Origin: Actinomycetes bacterium
GTDB lineage: Bacteria > Actinomycetota > Acidimicrobiia > Acidimicrobiales > Bog-793
Assembly (NCBI GenBank): GCA_021785095.1
Contig: JAJYGM010000105.1
Span: 1-12,768 of the forward strand
Length of the DNA: 12,768 nt
Direction: 5' to 3'
In this document: positions 5,973-12,768 of the stretch, piece by piece
Numbering within the stretch: position 1 is the first letter of the stretch
How the letters are laid out: the number at the start of each line of letters is the position of its first letter
Notes under the pieces: generated by a model
The model's input: only the letters and a program-made list of their open reading frames with translations
Told to the model about the DNA's origin: nothing
The model's database searches: none
Position numbers and translations under genes: made by a program

Positions 5973-7366
5973 CTGCTGAACACCGCCATCTGGGTGGGAG
6001 GCCCGACAGTGGCATCCTCGGGCCCAATGCCGGAGAGGGACAGCGCATACCCGTGCCGGGTCCCTATCTGTTCGCACCAGTTGGCGAACTCCGCCCTAGT
6101 CCACTCGAAACGATGGTCGCGATGACGGAATGCGCCGGCCGGCAATGACTCGAAGCGGACGTTGTACTCGACGTTGGGCGTGGTGACGATCACCGTCGAC
6201 GGTCGGGCGTGGGCGAAAACCGCGCGCTCGAAGCTCCCCAGCCGAGAAGGATCGAGGTGTTCGATCACCTCGACGACTGCGGCCGCGTCGAAGCCGACCA
6301 GGCGGGCGTCGCGATAGGTAAGTGACCCCTGGACGAGATCGACCCTGGCACGTTGGCTCGGCGCCATGGTGTCGAGGTGCAGGCGCTTGGCAGCGACCTC
6401 GAGAATGCGAAACGAGACGTCTATTCCCACGACCTGTTCGATGCCCTGCACACGGAGCAGTTCGCCCACCAGCTTTCCCTCGCCACAGCCGAGGTCCAGC
6501 ACTCGGCGGGCGCCGCTGGCGCGAACGGTTCGGAGGACGGCGTCGAGTCGTTGTTGGTTCAGGTTGATCGGCTTTTCGACCGCCTGCTCCTGAGCGTCGT
6601 ACCGGGCCTCTGCCTCGTCGGGGTCTTCCAGGTCCTCCTCCATGAGCCGACTCAGGGCCTCCCGGGTGAGCTGACGGTCATGGCGTAGGTAGCGGCGCGT
6701 GATGAGGTCCCGCTCTGGGTGTCCGGAGAGCCAGTCGCCGCCTCTTCGCAGGAGCTTGTCGATCTCGTCTTGCCCTACCCAGTAGTGCTTGTCATCGTCG
6801 AGCACGGGCAGAAGAACGAAGAGGTGCTCAAGGAGCCCTTTCAGGGTCACGGCTGCCCTCAAGGTGAGGTCTACGTATTGGCTGTCCCCCCACCCCGGGA
6901 ACCGCGGGTCGAGCGGGATGGTCTGTGCTGTGACCTCGTAGCCAAGAGGCTCGAAGAGCCGGAGCGCGACCTCCTCGCCGCCACGGCAGGGCGTCACTGG
7001 CAGACGGACCTCCAACGAGATGGCCTGTCCGACCAGCTCGGGGCGCTCCTTGCTCCTCCCTGCCATCGCGGTCGAGAACACCTTGCCCAGGACCACAGAC
7101 ATGAAGGACGAGGCCGCATAGGGGCGGTCGTTGACGTACTGGCCAAGAGAGAAGTCATTGCCTCGCGGGCCACGGCGACGGACCAGTCCAACGGGGTCGA
7201 CGTCGACGACGACGGCCGCGGTGCAGCGCTCGTTGTTCGCCTCGGGGTAGACGACGTGGGCTCGACCGAAGCCGAACTCGGCGCAGTGGTGGGCGGAGGG
7301 GTTCTTGTGCAGCAAGTACCCGAGATCGGTGGCCGGGCGGTGGTCGGTTGAGATCGTGAGCAGCAT
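5969..7366 (-). CDS. hen1: Bacterial Hen1: RNA 3'-terminal 2'-O-methyltransferase and Pnkp partner
   Basis: A 465-aa protein in two halves. The N-terminal half opens LLTISTDHRPATDLGYLLHKNP and contains GQYVNDRPYAASSFMSVV; in relatives it binds Pnkp and activates its ligase. The C-terminal half (about 265-465) is an SAM-dependent methyltransferase: LDLGCGEG (290-297), then EVIEH with E366, E369 and H370, and H418 in RHRDHRFEW, the metal-binding set. It methylates the 2'-OH of the 3'-terminal nucleotide of the broken RNA before sealing, so the ribotoxin cannot cut again. From the ATG at 7366 the length and catalytic positions agree with what I recall for the Clostridium thermocellum enzyme. An in-frame extension to 7492 gives a proline-rich leader without family match. 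It is the first gene of the operon. Confidence 0.95.
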   Translation of the reverse strand: MLLTISTDHRPATDLGYLLHKNPSAHHCAEFGFGRAHVVYPEANNERCTAAVVVDVDPVGLVRRRGPRGNDFSLGQYVNDRPYAASSFMSVVLGKVFSTAMAGRSKERPELVGQAISLEVRLPVTPCRGGEEVALRLFEPLGYEVTAQTIPLDPRFPGWGDSQYVDLTLRAAVTLKGLLEHLFVLLPVLDDDKHYWVGQDEIDKLLRRGGDWLSGHPERDLITRRYLRHDRQLTREALSRLMEEDLEDPDEAEARYDAQEQAVEKPINLNQQRLDAVLRTVRASGARRVLDLGCGEGKLVGELLRVQGIEQVVGIDVSFRILEVAAKRLHLDTMAPSQRARVDLVQGSLTYRDARLVGFDAAAVVEVIEHLDPSRLGSFERAVFAHARPSTVIVTTPNVEYNVRFESLPAGAFRHRDHRFEWTRAEFANWCEQIGTRHGYALSLSGIGPEDATVGPPTQMAVFSR

Positions 7367-7530
7367 GAATGGGGGCCTTGGCGTCGGGAGTGGCGCGGGT
7401 GCGCTGGTAGGACATCTTCGCATCGGCCCGGGCCGGACCAAAAAATCTTCGAAAACCCCTTGACTTCGCGGCCCGATCGAGGTCTCCTCCATGGCTCGAG
7501 GCGCTTGCTCGGCCGGCAGGGCACGGCATC
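7367..7530. promoter_or_regulatory. Divergent intergenic region between hen1 and the mobilisation genes
   Basis: These 164 bases must hold the start signals for both divergent operons. Visible are a perfect 12-base palindrome CGGCCCGGGCCG (7424-7435), a short A-rich tract from 7440, and ATCTTCG repeated at 7414-7420 and 7445-7451 (31 bases apart, about three helical turns). A TTGACT at 7460-7465 could be a -35 element for the rightward operon, but no good -10 follows at normal spacing. No convincing sigma-70 promoter faces hen1. A shared regulator is possible, but none is identified. Confidence 0.4.
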
Positions 7531-8463
7531 ATGTTTCAAAACCCCACGTCAGCGCACGATCGATCGCGTGCGCCTTTACGGCCGACCCCTGTTCACCCCC
7601 CGCTTGACTCGATCCGGGGCACTCCGGGGGCAGTACCAACCGGCACGCTCCGGCCGGTCGACCGGCACCTGCTCACGCTGCTCCGCGAGCACGAGGCGCT
7701 CACGACCAGCCAACTCGTCCGGCTCACCGGGATGCCCGAGCGGACCGTTCAGCACCGCCTCGGCGTCCTCTACAGCGCCGGACTGGTCAACCGCCACCGA
7801 CCGCAAGCGGCCATCGGCACCTGCCCGTACCACGTCTGGCTCACCCCGTTCGGGGCCGCTGCGGTCGGTACCGAGCCACCGCGGGCCTGGAGCGAGGACC
7901 TGTCCGGCCTGCGGACGGGTGCAGCTCTGAGCGACCTCTGGCTCGGGCTCTTGGACCACGGTCCCGCCATCGGGCTGGTGGTGACCGCCTGGCACCGCTT
8001 CCGGCCCGGCGTCAGGTACGTGGATCCGCGCACGGGTGAGGATGGGAACCTCTCGGCTGATGCCGTACTCACGGCGCGGCTGGGCGCCGGTGCGGAGATC
8101 GAGGCGCTGCTCTTCGCCAGCGTCGATCGCATTCCGGCACCGCGCCTGGCATCGGTGGTCGCCCGCTGGGCGGACTACCTTGCTGCGGCTTCGGCCAGGG
8201 TCCCCCGCGTAGTGCTGGTGCTGACGCAGAGGACGGGTCACCGCGCCGCCATCTTCAACGCAATTCGACACGTGGGGGACACCCCCACCATCCGCAAGGC
8301 CGACCAGCTGGCGATGAAGACGGCCGTCCCCCGCCTGGCAGTCGGCCTCGTCGGGAGCAGCGCACCTACCCTCGCCACCGAGGCGGTGTGGCGCATCCCA
8401 GCGAACGAGGATGACCATCGCTTGGTCGAGGTGCTGACCGGCGCCGCGGTGGTGGGCCGATGA
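7531..8463 (+). CDS. Replication-Relaxation family protein, degenerate copy
   Basis: A 310-aa protein. Residues 40-110 form a winged helix-turn-helix: VDRHLLTLLREHEALTTSQLVRLTGMPERTVQHRLGVLYSAGLV, then the wing YHVWLTPFG. This layout and the rest of the protein match the Replication-Relaxation family of plasmids and integrative elements, thought to act with relaxases or replication proteins. In the C-terminal half the acidic core is weakened relative to its neighbour at 9023: D177 and D199 remain, but the expected Glu two residues before D199 is A197 (FASVDR), and the following Lys is missing. The ATG at 7531 is used although the first 40 residues look poorly conserved. Its TGA overlaps the next ATG. 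DNA binding without nuclease activity is a reasonable guess. Confidence 0.75.
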   Translation: MFQNPTSAHDRSRAPLRPTPVHPPLDSIRGTPGAVPTGTLRPVDRHLLTLLREHEALTTSQLVRLTGMPERTVQHRLGVLYSAGLVNRHRPQAAIGTCPYHVWLTPFGAAAVGTEPPRAWSEDLSGLRTGAALSDLWLGLLDHGPAIGLVVTAWHRFRPGVRYVDPRTGEDGNLSADAVLTARLGAGAEIEALLFASVDRIPAPRLASVVARWADYLAAASARVPRVVLVLTQRTGHRAAIFNAIRHVGDTPTIRKADQLAMKTAVPRLAVGLVGSSAPTLATEAVWRIPANEDDHRLVEVLTGAAVVGR

Positions 8464-9026
8464 CGCAAGCCAGGACCACGTCATGTCGTCACCAGGCGCT
8501 CGATCACCACCCGCAAGACCAGCCCCAGACCAGCCCCCACCATCCGCAAGCCCAAGCCCCCGACGTCAAGACCCGTGCTCCTCGGAGCGACTGGGCCGAC
8601 TTCCAGCATCCGCGGTCGGCCGTGCCCGACCCGGGTGAGCGGGCGTGCGCGTGCCATCAGCAAGATCGCGAGCATGTGTGCTGCGAGCACTGCGGTGCGG
8701 CCGAAGTGCGGCATGGCGACGTGTGCCCTGGCATCAGTGTGCCGCCAGCGGGTGCCCTGCGACCACTCGCCCGTGCGCTGCTGTCGGTGGCGGTGGACGT
8801 GCACGCCGAACGACGTGAGGTTCGCCGTGTCACGTGTCCGGCGCACGAGGCGACCTTGCGGATGGAAAAGAAGGGGCTCCGTCACCCCGTCCGTTCCCCC
8901 CTCGTTTCAGGGGTCCGTTCTCCCGCCACTCCTGAGGTGACCCCCTCTAGCGACGCGTCACCGCACGTCGGGGCCGCTCCACCCCCGCCACTGGTGAACT
9001 CCGACTGTATTGGTGATTGTGCATGA
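8460..9026 (+). CDS. Cys- and His-rich protein of unknown function
   Basis: A 188-aa open frame joined to both neighbours by ATGA: its ATG (8460) overlaps the upstream TGA (8461-8463), and its TGA (9024-9026) overlaps the downstream ATG (9023). Matching overlaps at both ends strongly support a real, translationally coupled gene. Residues 1-60 are rich in His, Gln and Pro and likely disordered. The middle holds clustered cysteines and histidines: C63, C65, H66, C74, C75, C78, C89 and C126, which suggests a zinc-binding module around CCEHC. The segment ALRPLARALLSVAVDVHAE looks helical. The tail is Pro-rich. I recognise no family. Open frames also run through this stretch elsewhere (8575-8940 plus, 8481-8885 minus) but lack such junctions. 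Confidence 0.6.
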   Translation: MTQARTTSCRHQALDHHPQDQPQTSPHHPQAQAPDVKTRAPRSDWADFQHPRSAVPDPGERACACHQQDREHVCCEHCGAAEVRHGDVCPGISVPPAGALRPLARALLSVAVDVHAERREVRRVTCPAHEATLRMEKKGLRHPVRSPLVSGVRSPATPEVTPSSDASPHVGAAPPPPLVNSDCIGDCA

Positions 9027-9937
9027 CTGCTTCGTCTTCCCGCCGGCGACGGAGGATCACGGACCGGTTGGTCTTCGACGTGGCGTCGTCGTTGACCGAT
9101 CGCGATCGACACATCCTCCGTCTCCTTCGTTGGCATCGAGTGCTGACCACGTCCCAGATCCACGTGATGTTCTTCAGCGATCTCAACACCGCCCAGCACC
9201 GGATGACCCGCCTTGACGAGCTGCGTCTCGTGGAACGCTTCCGACCCCTGCGCGCCGGCCGGGAGGCCGAGTACCACTACGTGCTCGACGTCCTCGGTGC
9301 CTACGTGGTGGCGTCCATGGCCAACCAGGACCCCGACCGGGAGGTCAAGATGCGATGGCGCACCGACTGGGCGCTGTCGATCGCCACGAGCCAGCGCCTC
9401 GCCCACACCGTCGGGGCCAACGAATTCTTTGTCCACCTCGTGGCTGCGGCGCGCACCAATTCCGACGCAGAGCTGTCCACGTGGTGGGGAGAGCGCTACT
9501 GCAAGGACCGCCTCGGCGAGGTGGTCCGTCCCGACGGGCTTGGGGTTTGGCGTGAGGGCGACGCCACCGTGGTGTTCTGCCTCGAGTACGACCGGGGTAG
9601 CGAGCAGCTCTCCCGGCTCGAGAAGAAGGCCGGCGACTACGCCCGGCTCGAGGCCGCCTGGGGCGCCGCCTTCTGGCTGTTGGTGGTCGTGCCGGGTCCG
9701 CGGCGCGAGGTCGGCGCACGTTCGGCCCTGTCCGGCCAGGGCCTGGCGGTCGCCACGACCACCCAGCCATTGGCCGTTCGGCCGACAGACGCCATCTGGG
9801 CGCCCCTCGGTGCCGACGGGACCCGGGTGCGCCTGGCCGAGCTGGCCAGCTGGCCACGGCTGGCGGAATCGACGGCGCGCCTGGCCCGGGCCGCCCGCTA
9901 CCGGGACGACGACAACCACTACGAGGAGGCCAGCTGA
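9023..9937 (+). CDS. Replication-Relaxation family protein
   Basis: A 304-aa protein. A basic N-terminus (SSSRRRRR) precedes a winged helix-turn-helix at about 24-90: LTDRDRHILRLLRWHRVLTTSQIHVMFF, RMTRLDELRLVERF and the wing EYHYVLDVLGAY. The family motif TVGANEFFVHL is at 129-139. The C-terminal half carries RPDG with D171, then CLEYDRG with E188 and D190, then K201/K202, an order compatible with a PD-(D/E)XK-like core. Family members occur on plasmids and integrative elements and are linked to conjugative relaxation and replication. The ATG at 9023 is chosen because it overlaps the upstream stop; a TTG two codons earlier is also in frame. The serine recombinase start follows 68 bases after its stop. 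Confidence 0.85.
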   Translation: MTASSSRRRRRITDRLVFDVASSLTDRDRHILRLLRWHRVLTTSQIHVMFFSDLNTAQHRMTRLDELRLVERFRPLRAGREAEYHYVLDVLGAYVVASMANQDPDREVKMRWRTDWALSIATSQRLAHTVGANEFFVHLVAAARTNSDAELSTWWGERYCKDRLGEVVRPDGLGVWREGDATVVFCLEYDRGSEQLSRLEKKAGDYARLEAAWGAAFWLLVVVPGPRREVGARSALSGQGLAVATTTQPLAVRPTDAIWAPLGADGTRVRLAELASWPRLAESTARLARAARYRDDDNHYEEAS

Positions 9938-10005
9938 CGACGAAGGACTTGCACCCCGAGGAAGAACGAGCCCACATGGGGGGATCAACGAAGGAGCGTG
10001 ATGCG

Positions 10006-11004
10006 ATGCGCTGTGTGACCTACCTGCGGGTGTCCACCCGCGAGCAGGCCGAGAAGGGCGAAGGCGAGGAAGGCTTCTCGATCCCCGCCCAACGCGAGGC
10101 CTGCACCCGCCACATCCGAGACGCCGGTTGGGACCTCGTCGACGAGTACGTCGACCGCGGCGAGTCGGCGCGATCGGCCGACCGTCCAGCCCTGAAGGAG
10201 ATGCTGGCCCGCATCGCCGAAGAGCGCGACGTCGACGCCGTCGTGGTGCACAAGATCGATCGGCTCGCTCGCAACATGGAAGACCACGTCGCTATCCGGG
10301 CGCTGCTCCGGCGCCGGAGCGTGGCGCTCGTATCGGTGACCGAGAACGTGGAGGAGACCGCCTCGGGACGGTTGGTCGAAGGCATCCACGCCTTGATGGC
10401 CGAGTTCTACTCATCCAACCTGGCGAACGAGATCCGAAAGGGCCTCACCCAGAAGGCGAAAATGGGCGGCTTCCCCCACGGCGCCCCGCTCGGCTACGGG
10501 AACCTGCGCGAAGTGATCGCCGGCCGCCAGGTGGCCCGCATCGTCCCCGATGCAGAACGCGCCCCGCTCATTACGCTCGCCTTCGAGCACTACGCGACTG
10601 GCGAGTGGACCCTTCAACGCTTGGCCGGAGAGCTGGCGCACCGAGGCCTCACCAACCGAGCTCGGCGCGACCGGACGTCCATGGCCATCACCTGGCAGGG
10701 CCTGGCCAAGATCCTTGCCAACCCCGTCTACGTCGGCATCGTCGAGTGGAACGGCGTCCAGCACCCCGGCTCCCACGAACCGCTCGTCGACCCCGATACC
10801 TTCCGCCGGGTCCAAGAGCTGCTGGCCGCCCGCGCGGCGCGGGGGACCCGCGAGCGGAAGCACCCGCACTACCTGAAGGGTCTGCTGCATTGCGGCGTTT
10901 GCGGCCGGCGCCTTTCGATCCAGCGCTCCAAGGGCCGCTACACCTACTTCTTCTGCTTGGGCCAGAAGAACGACCCGACGGGCACCTGCCGGGAGCGCTA
11001 CTAA
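10006..11004 (+). pseudogene. Large serine recombinase, 5' part, split by IS630 insertion
   Basis: Starts at ATG 10006 with GGAG nine bases upstream. Residues 3-150 are the resolvase catalytic domain: YLRVSTREQ with nucleophile S10 and R8, then HKIDRLARN and the long helix MAEFYSSNLANEIRKGL. Residues 155-275 form the recombinase domain (GAPLGYG, NPVYVGIVEWNG). A zinc ribbon follows, with C296, C299, C317 and C328. The frame then meets a TAA (11002-11004) supplied by the first bases of the inserted element, giving 332 aa. The intact protein would integrate and excise its element at attachment sites. The fragment keeps the catalytic domain and zinc ribbon but loses the coiled-coil region. It continues at 12139-12702. 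Upstream in-frame starts (9949, 9976) are possible but have no good ribosome binding site. Confidence 0.9.
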
Positions 11005-11025
11005 TGAGGCCGTTGACTACTGGAC
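11001..11025 (+). repeat. Left terminal inverted repeat of the IS630 element
   Basis: Matches the reverse complement of 12114-12138 at 19 of 25 positions, with CTAA at the tip and an eight-base perfect block TACTGGAC at the inner end. Its second to fourth bases provide the TAA that truncates the recombinase. Confidence 0.8.
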
Positions 11026-11042
11026 ATGTGGGGTAGTGGGCG

Positions 11043-12029
11043 CTAACCGGTGATGTAGCTGAGGTCCGGCGAGCGGAAGAACCCGCGGACGATGTCCTTG
11101 GACGACTGCAGCCGTGCCACGGCCTTTTCGATGACGACCTTCATGTCGTCGACCGAGCGAGCAGCCGCCCGACCCACCCGGTCGTGCTTGACGTTCTTCC
11201 AGACCCACTCGTCGGGGTTGAGTTCGGGAGAGTACGGCGGGAGGTAGAAGAGCTCGAGACGTCCCTTGGTCGAGGCGACGAACTGGCGGGTCTTGGCGGC
11301 CTTGTGAGCGGAATGCCCGTCGACGATCAGGTAGATCTTGCCCCGCACGTCGTGGAGGAGCTTCTTCAGGTACTCGATGAAGGTTCCTGCGTTCACCCGG
11401 CCGGCGAAGCAAAAGTGCAGCTTGCCCTTGGCCGAGACCGCGGAGATCATGTTGAGCGAGGCCCGCCGACCCGTCCCCCGCACGACTGGGGTCTTGCCCC
11501 GCTCTGCCCAGGTCGTCCCCGAATGGTGGTCGGTGCGCACCCCTGCCTCGTCGCAGAAAAAGATGGTCGCCCCCGCCCTCTTCGCCTTGGCGGCGATCTT
11601 GGGGTACTCCTCTTCCTTCCAGCGTCTGACCGCTTCTGGGTCCTGTTCGTAGGCCCGTACCAGCGGGCGCTGGGGAGACAGCCCCATGCGCTGCAGCAGC
11701 CGGCCCACCGCCGACTTGGACATCACGACGCCGTAACGCTCCTTGATCAGCCCGGCGACCATGTCGCGCGTCCACAGCGCGAACTCGAAACGGAGCTGGC
11801 GGGGGTCAGTGCCGACGATCGTCCGGCGGAGCCCGGCGACCTGGCGAGGGGAGAGCTTGGGAACGGCTCCCTTGGCCTTGCCGACTGGGAAGGACTTCTC
11901 GCCCATCTTCTGGTAGGCGGACCACCAGCCATAGACGGTCGAGCGCCCTACACCGAAGGCTGCCGCGACATCTTCGACGCCGAGTCCCCGCTCCAACAGG
12001 CGCACCACCTGGGCACGCTTCTCCTCCAA
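11043..12029 (-). CDS. IS630-family DDE transposase
   Basis: A 328-aa protein. Residues 5-40 are a helix-turn-helix (VRLLERGLGVEDVAAAFGVGRSTVYGWW), and a second winged-helix segment includes SKSAVGRLLQRMGLSPQRP at 104-122. The catalytic triad fits D160 in IFFCDEAGVRTDH, D237 in YLIVDGHSAHK and E274 in YSPELNPDEWVWKNVK. It should move its element by cut-and-paste into TA sites. No ATG or GTG is in frame at the right place; TTG at 12029 is the only plausible conventional start, and translation might begin a little upstream at a rarer codon. The frame is intact. A good sigma-70-like promoter lies within and beside the right end. Confidence 0.92.
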   Translation of the reverse strand: MEEKRAQVVRLLERGLGVEDVAAAFGVGRSTVYGWWSAYQKMGEKSFPVGKAKGAVPKLSPRQVAGLRRTIVGTDPRQLRFEFALWTRDMVAGLIKERYGVVMSKSAVGRLLQRMGLSPQRPLVRAYEQDPEAVRRWKEEEYPKIAAKAKRAGATIFFCDEAGVRTDHHSGTTWAERGKTPVVRGTGRRASLNMISAVSAKGKLHFCFAGRVNAGTFIEYLKKLLHDVRGKIYLIVDGHSAHKAAKTRQFVASTKGRLELFYLPPYSPELNPDEWVWKNVKHDRVGRAAARSVDDMKVVIEKAVARLQSSKDIVRGFFRSPDLSYITG

Positions 12030-12089
12030 GCCACGTCGCTTGACGCGCTCACGCTTTACCCGGGATCTGGCAGCTCTGGCGATGACATC

Positions 12090-12118
12090 AGTATAACACG
12101 GGTCATCGCAGAAGTCCA
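12090..12118 (-). promoter_or_regulatory. Candidate promoter of the IS630 transposase
   Basis: Read on the minus strand, TGGACT (12118-12113) is followed after exactly 17 bases by TATACT (12095-12090). This is close to the sigma-70 -35 and -10 consensus and points at the transposase start about 60 bases on. The -35 hexamer overlaps the inner block of the terminal inverted repeat, so transposase binding could repress the promoter. Confidence 0.6.
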
Positions 12119-12138
12119 GTAATCACCGCGCTTCTTAG
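12114..12138 (-). repeat. Right terminal inverted repeat of the IS630 element
   Basis: Inverted partner of 11001-11025. It ends at the TA copy (12139-12140) that re-enters the recombinase reading frame. Confidence 0.8.
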
Positions 12139-12702
12139 TATGTCGCAGCCGAGGACCTCGAAGCCCAGGTCGAAGAGCTGTACCAGCGCATCCAGCTCCC
12201 GGCTTCGTGGGCCGACCGACTACGTGAGGAGATGGCAGCCGAGATCGTCGAGCGCCAATGCGCCGACGCCGCCCAGCGCGAACTGCTCACCCGCCGCCTC
12301 GCCATGGCGGAAGCCCAGCGGCACAAGCTCCTCGACGCCTACTACGCCGGAGCGATCGATGTGCCGACCCTGAAGACCGAGCAGGCCCGCATCGGTGCCG
12401 ACATCGACGCTGCCAAGGACCGGCTCGCAGACCTCGACGCCAACCTCGACGAATGGCAGGAGATCCTGGAGCTGGCTGCCACCCTCGCCACGCGCTGCGG
12501 CGACGCCTACCGCAAGGCCAACGACCGGACCCGCAAACAGTTCAACGCGGCGGTGTTCGAGCACCTGGACGTGAAAGGCGGCCGGCTCTGCCATGAGGAG
12601 TACCGGCCGCCCTTCGACGGGGTCTTCACCGTGTCCGAGTTCGAATACGGAACACGAGTAAGGCCATCACAGAAGGGTCTGAGCAGCCCGGACACGACGT
12701 GA
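12139..12702 (+). pseudogene. Large serine recombinase, 3' part
   Basis: Continues the frame broken at 10998-11000: TAT GTC GCA GCC from the right TA copy gives YVAAEDLEAQVEELYQRI, which is where the recombinase should resume after its zinc ribbon. The 187 residues are largely helical and charged, with likely coiled-coil stretches (MAAEIVERQCADAAQRELLT, AEAQRHKLLDAYYAG and DIDAAKDRLADLDANLDEW) that in large serine integrases control synapsis and direction. It ends FEYGTRVRPSQKGLSSPDTT at TGA 12700-12702. It has no start of its own; an ATG at 12232 could in principle yield 156 aa. With the 5' part the intact protein would be about 518 aa. The remaining 66 bases hold only a short near-palindrome, TGCGGGCCCCGCA. 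Confidence 0.88.
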
Positions 12703-12768
12703 TCGGGTGCTCACCCACGCGATAAGCGACGTCAGCCCACAGCTGCGGGCCCCGCACCTGGGACGTCG

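Larger units (their letters stand above)
11001..12138 (-). mobile_element. IS630-family insertion sequence, 1138 bp, inside the serine recombinase gene
   Basis: The element sits between two TA dinucleotides (10999-11000 and 12139-12140), the target duplication typical of IS630/Tc1-mariner elements. Its ends are imperfect inverted repeats of 25 bases matching at 19 positions. Both begin CTAA and share the inner block TACTGGAC at the same distance from the end. One transposase gene lies inside on the minus strand. Removing the element and one TA joins ...CRER to YVAAEDLEAQVEELY in one frame, which fixes the boundaries. Confidence 0.93.

Noticed and set aside
5972..6077. Longer Pnkp start 35 codons upstream, inside hen1
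   Set aside because: The extra residues (from MRTDRDPARV) overlap the hen1 C-terminus and do not resemble the family. The ATGA overlap at 5969-5972 gives a standard N-terminus just before the P-loop.
8882..9988. A 368-codon minus-strand open frame opposite the second Replication-Relaxation gene
   Set aside because: It is antisense to a well-supported family protein and is Gly/Pro/Val-rich low complexity.
12703..12768. Attachment site or terminator after the recombinase gene
   Set aside because: Only a short near-palindrome (TGCGGGCCCCGCA) without a T-run is visible, and no matching core sequence was found elsewhere in the window.

Overview
The window is GC-rich, with strong G/C preference at third codon positions and frequent GTG or TTG starts. 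It carries gene families common in actinobacteria: a Replication-Relaxation pair, a large serine recombinase and VapBC. I infer a high-GC actinobacterium (an acidimicrobial or related lineage is possible, but the sequence does not fix this). The content is an accessory, mobile-element-rich island, not core chromosome.

Layout. (1) 255-1487, minus strand: four tightly packed small genes forming two toxin-antitoxin-type units. These are vapB-vapC, and a second putative toxin with a ribbon-helix-helix antitoxin whose ATG overlaps the toxin stop. (2) 1550-2738: a complete DDE insertion sequence of the IS481/IS3-like integrase-core type, with 27-bp imperfect terminal inverted repeats and no visible target duplication. 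It abuts a gene remnant truncated at both ends (2739-3003). (3) 3004-3434: non-coding, with GTAGGGC repeats, two inverted repeats, three tandem DnaA-box-like iterons and a terminator-type hairpin. (4) 3435-7366, minus strand: a two-gene RNA repair operon. hen1 (3'-terminal 2'-O-methyltransferase) overlaps pnkp (kinase-phosphatase-ligase) by 4 bp. (5) 7367-7530: a divergent intergenic region. (6) 7531-9937, plus strand: two Replication-Relaxation family genes with a Cys-rich unknown gene between them, joined by ATGA overlaps at both junctions. (7) 10006-12702: a large serine recombinase gene split by an IS630-family element (11001-12138) inserted at a TA dinucleotide that was duplicated. Removing the IS and one TA restores an uninterrupted frame of about 518 codons.

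How the parts fit. The plus-strand genes look like the mobilisation and integration module of an integrative or mobilisable element. The Pnkp-Hen1 operon is cargo transcribed divergently from it. Pnkp and Hen1 together repair RNAs such as tRNAs cut by ribotoxins: Pnkp heals and seals the ends, and Hen1 adds a 2'-O-methyl mark that protects the junction from a second cut. Biochemically this system is already known. What looks less ordinary here is its place next to a mobilisation module and two toxin-antitoxin units, the unexplained Cys-rich gene, the iteron-like cluster, and the signs of decay: the split recombinase, a truncated gene, and a toxin whose expected start codon reads ATA. IS insertions have probably immobilised the element.
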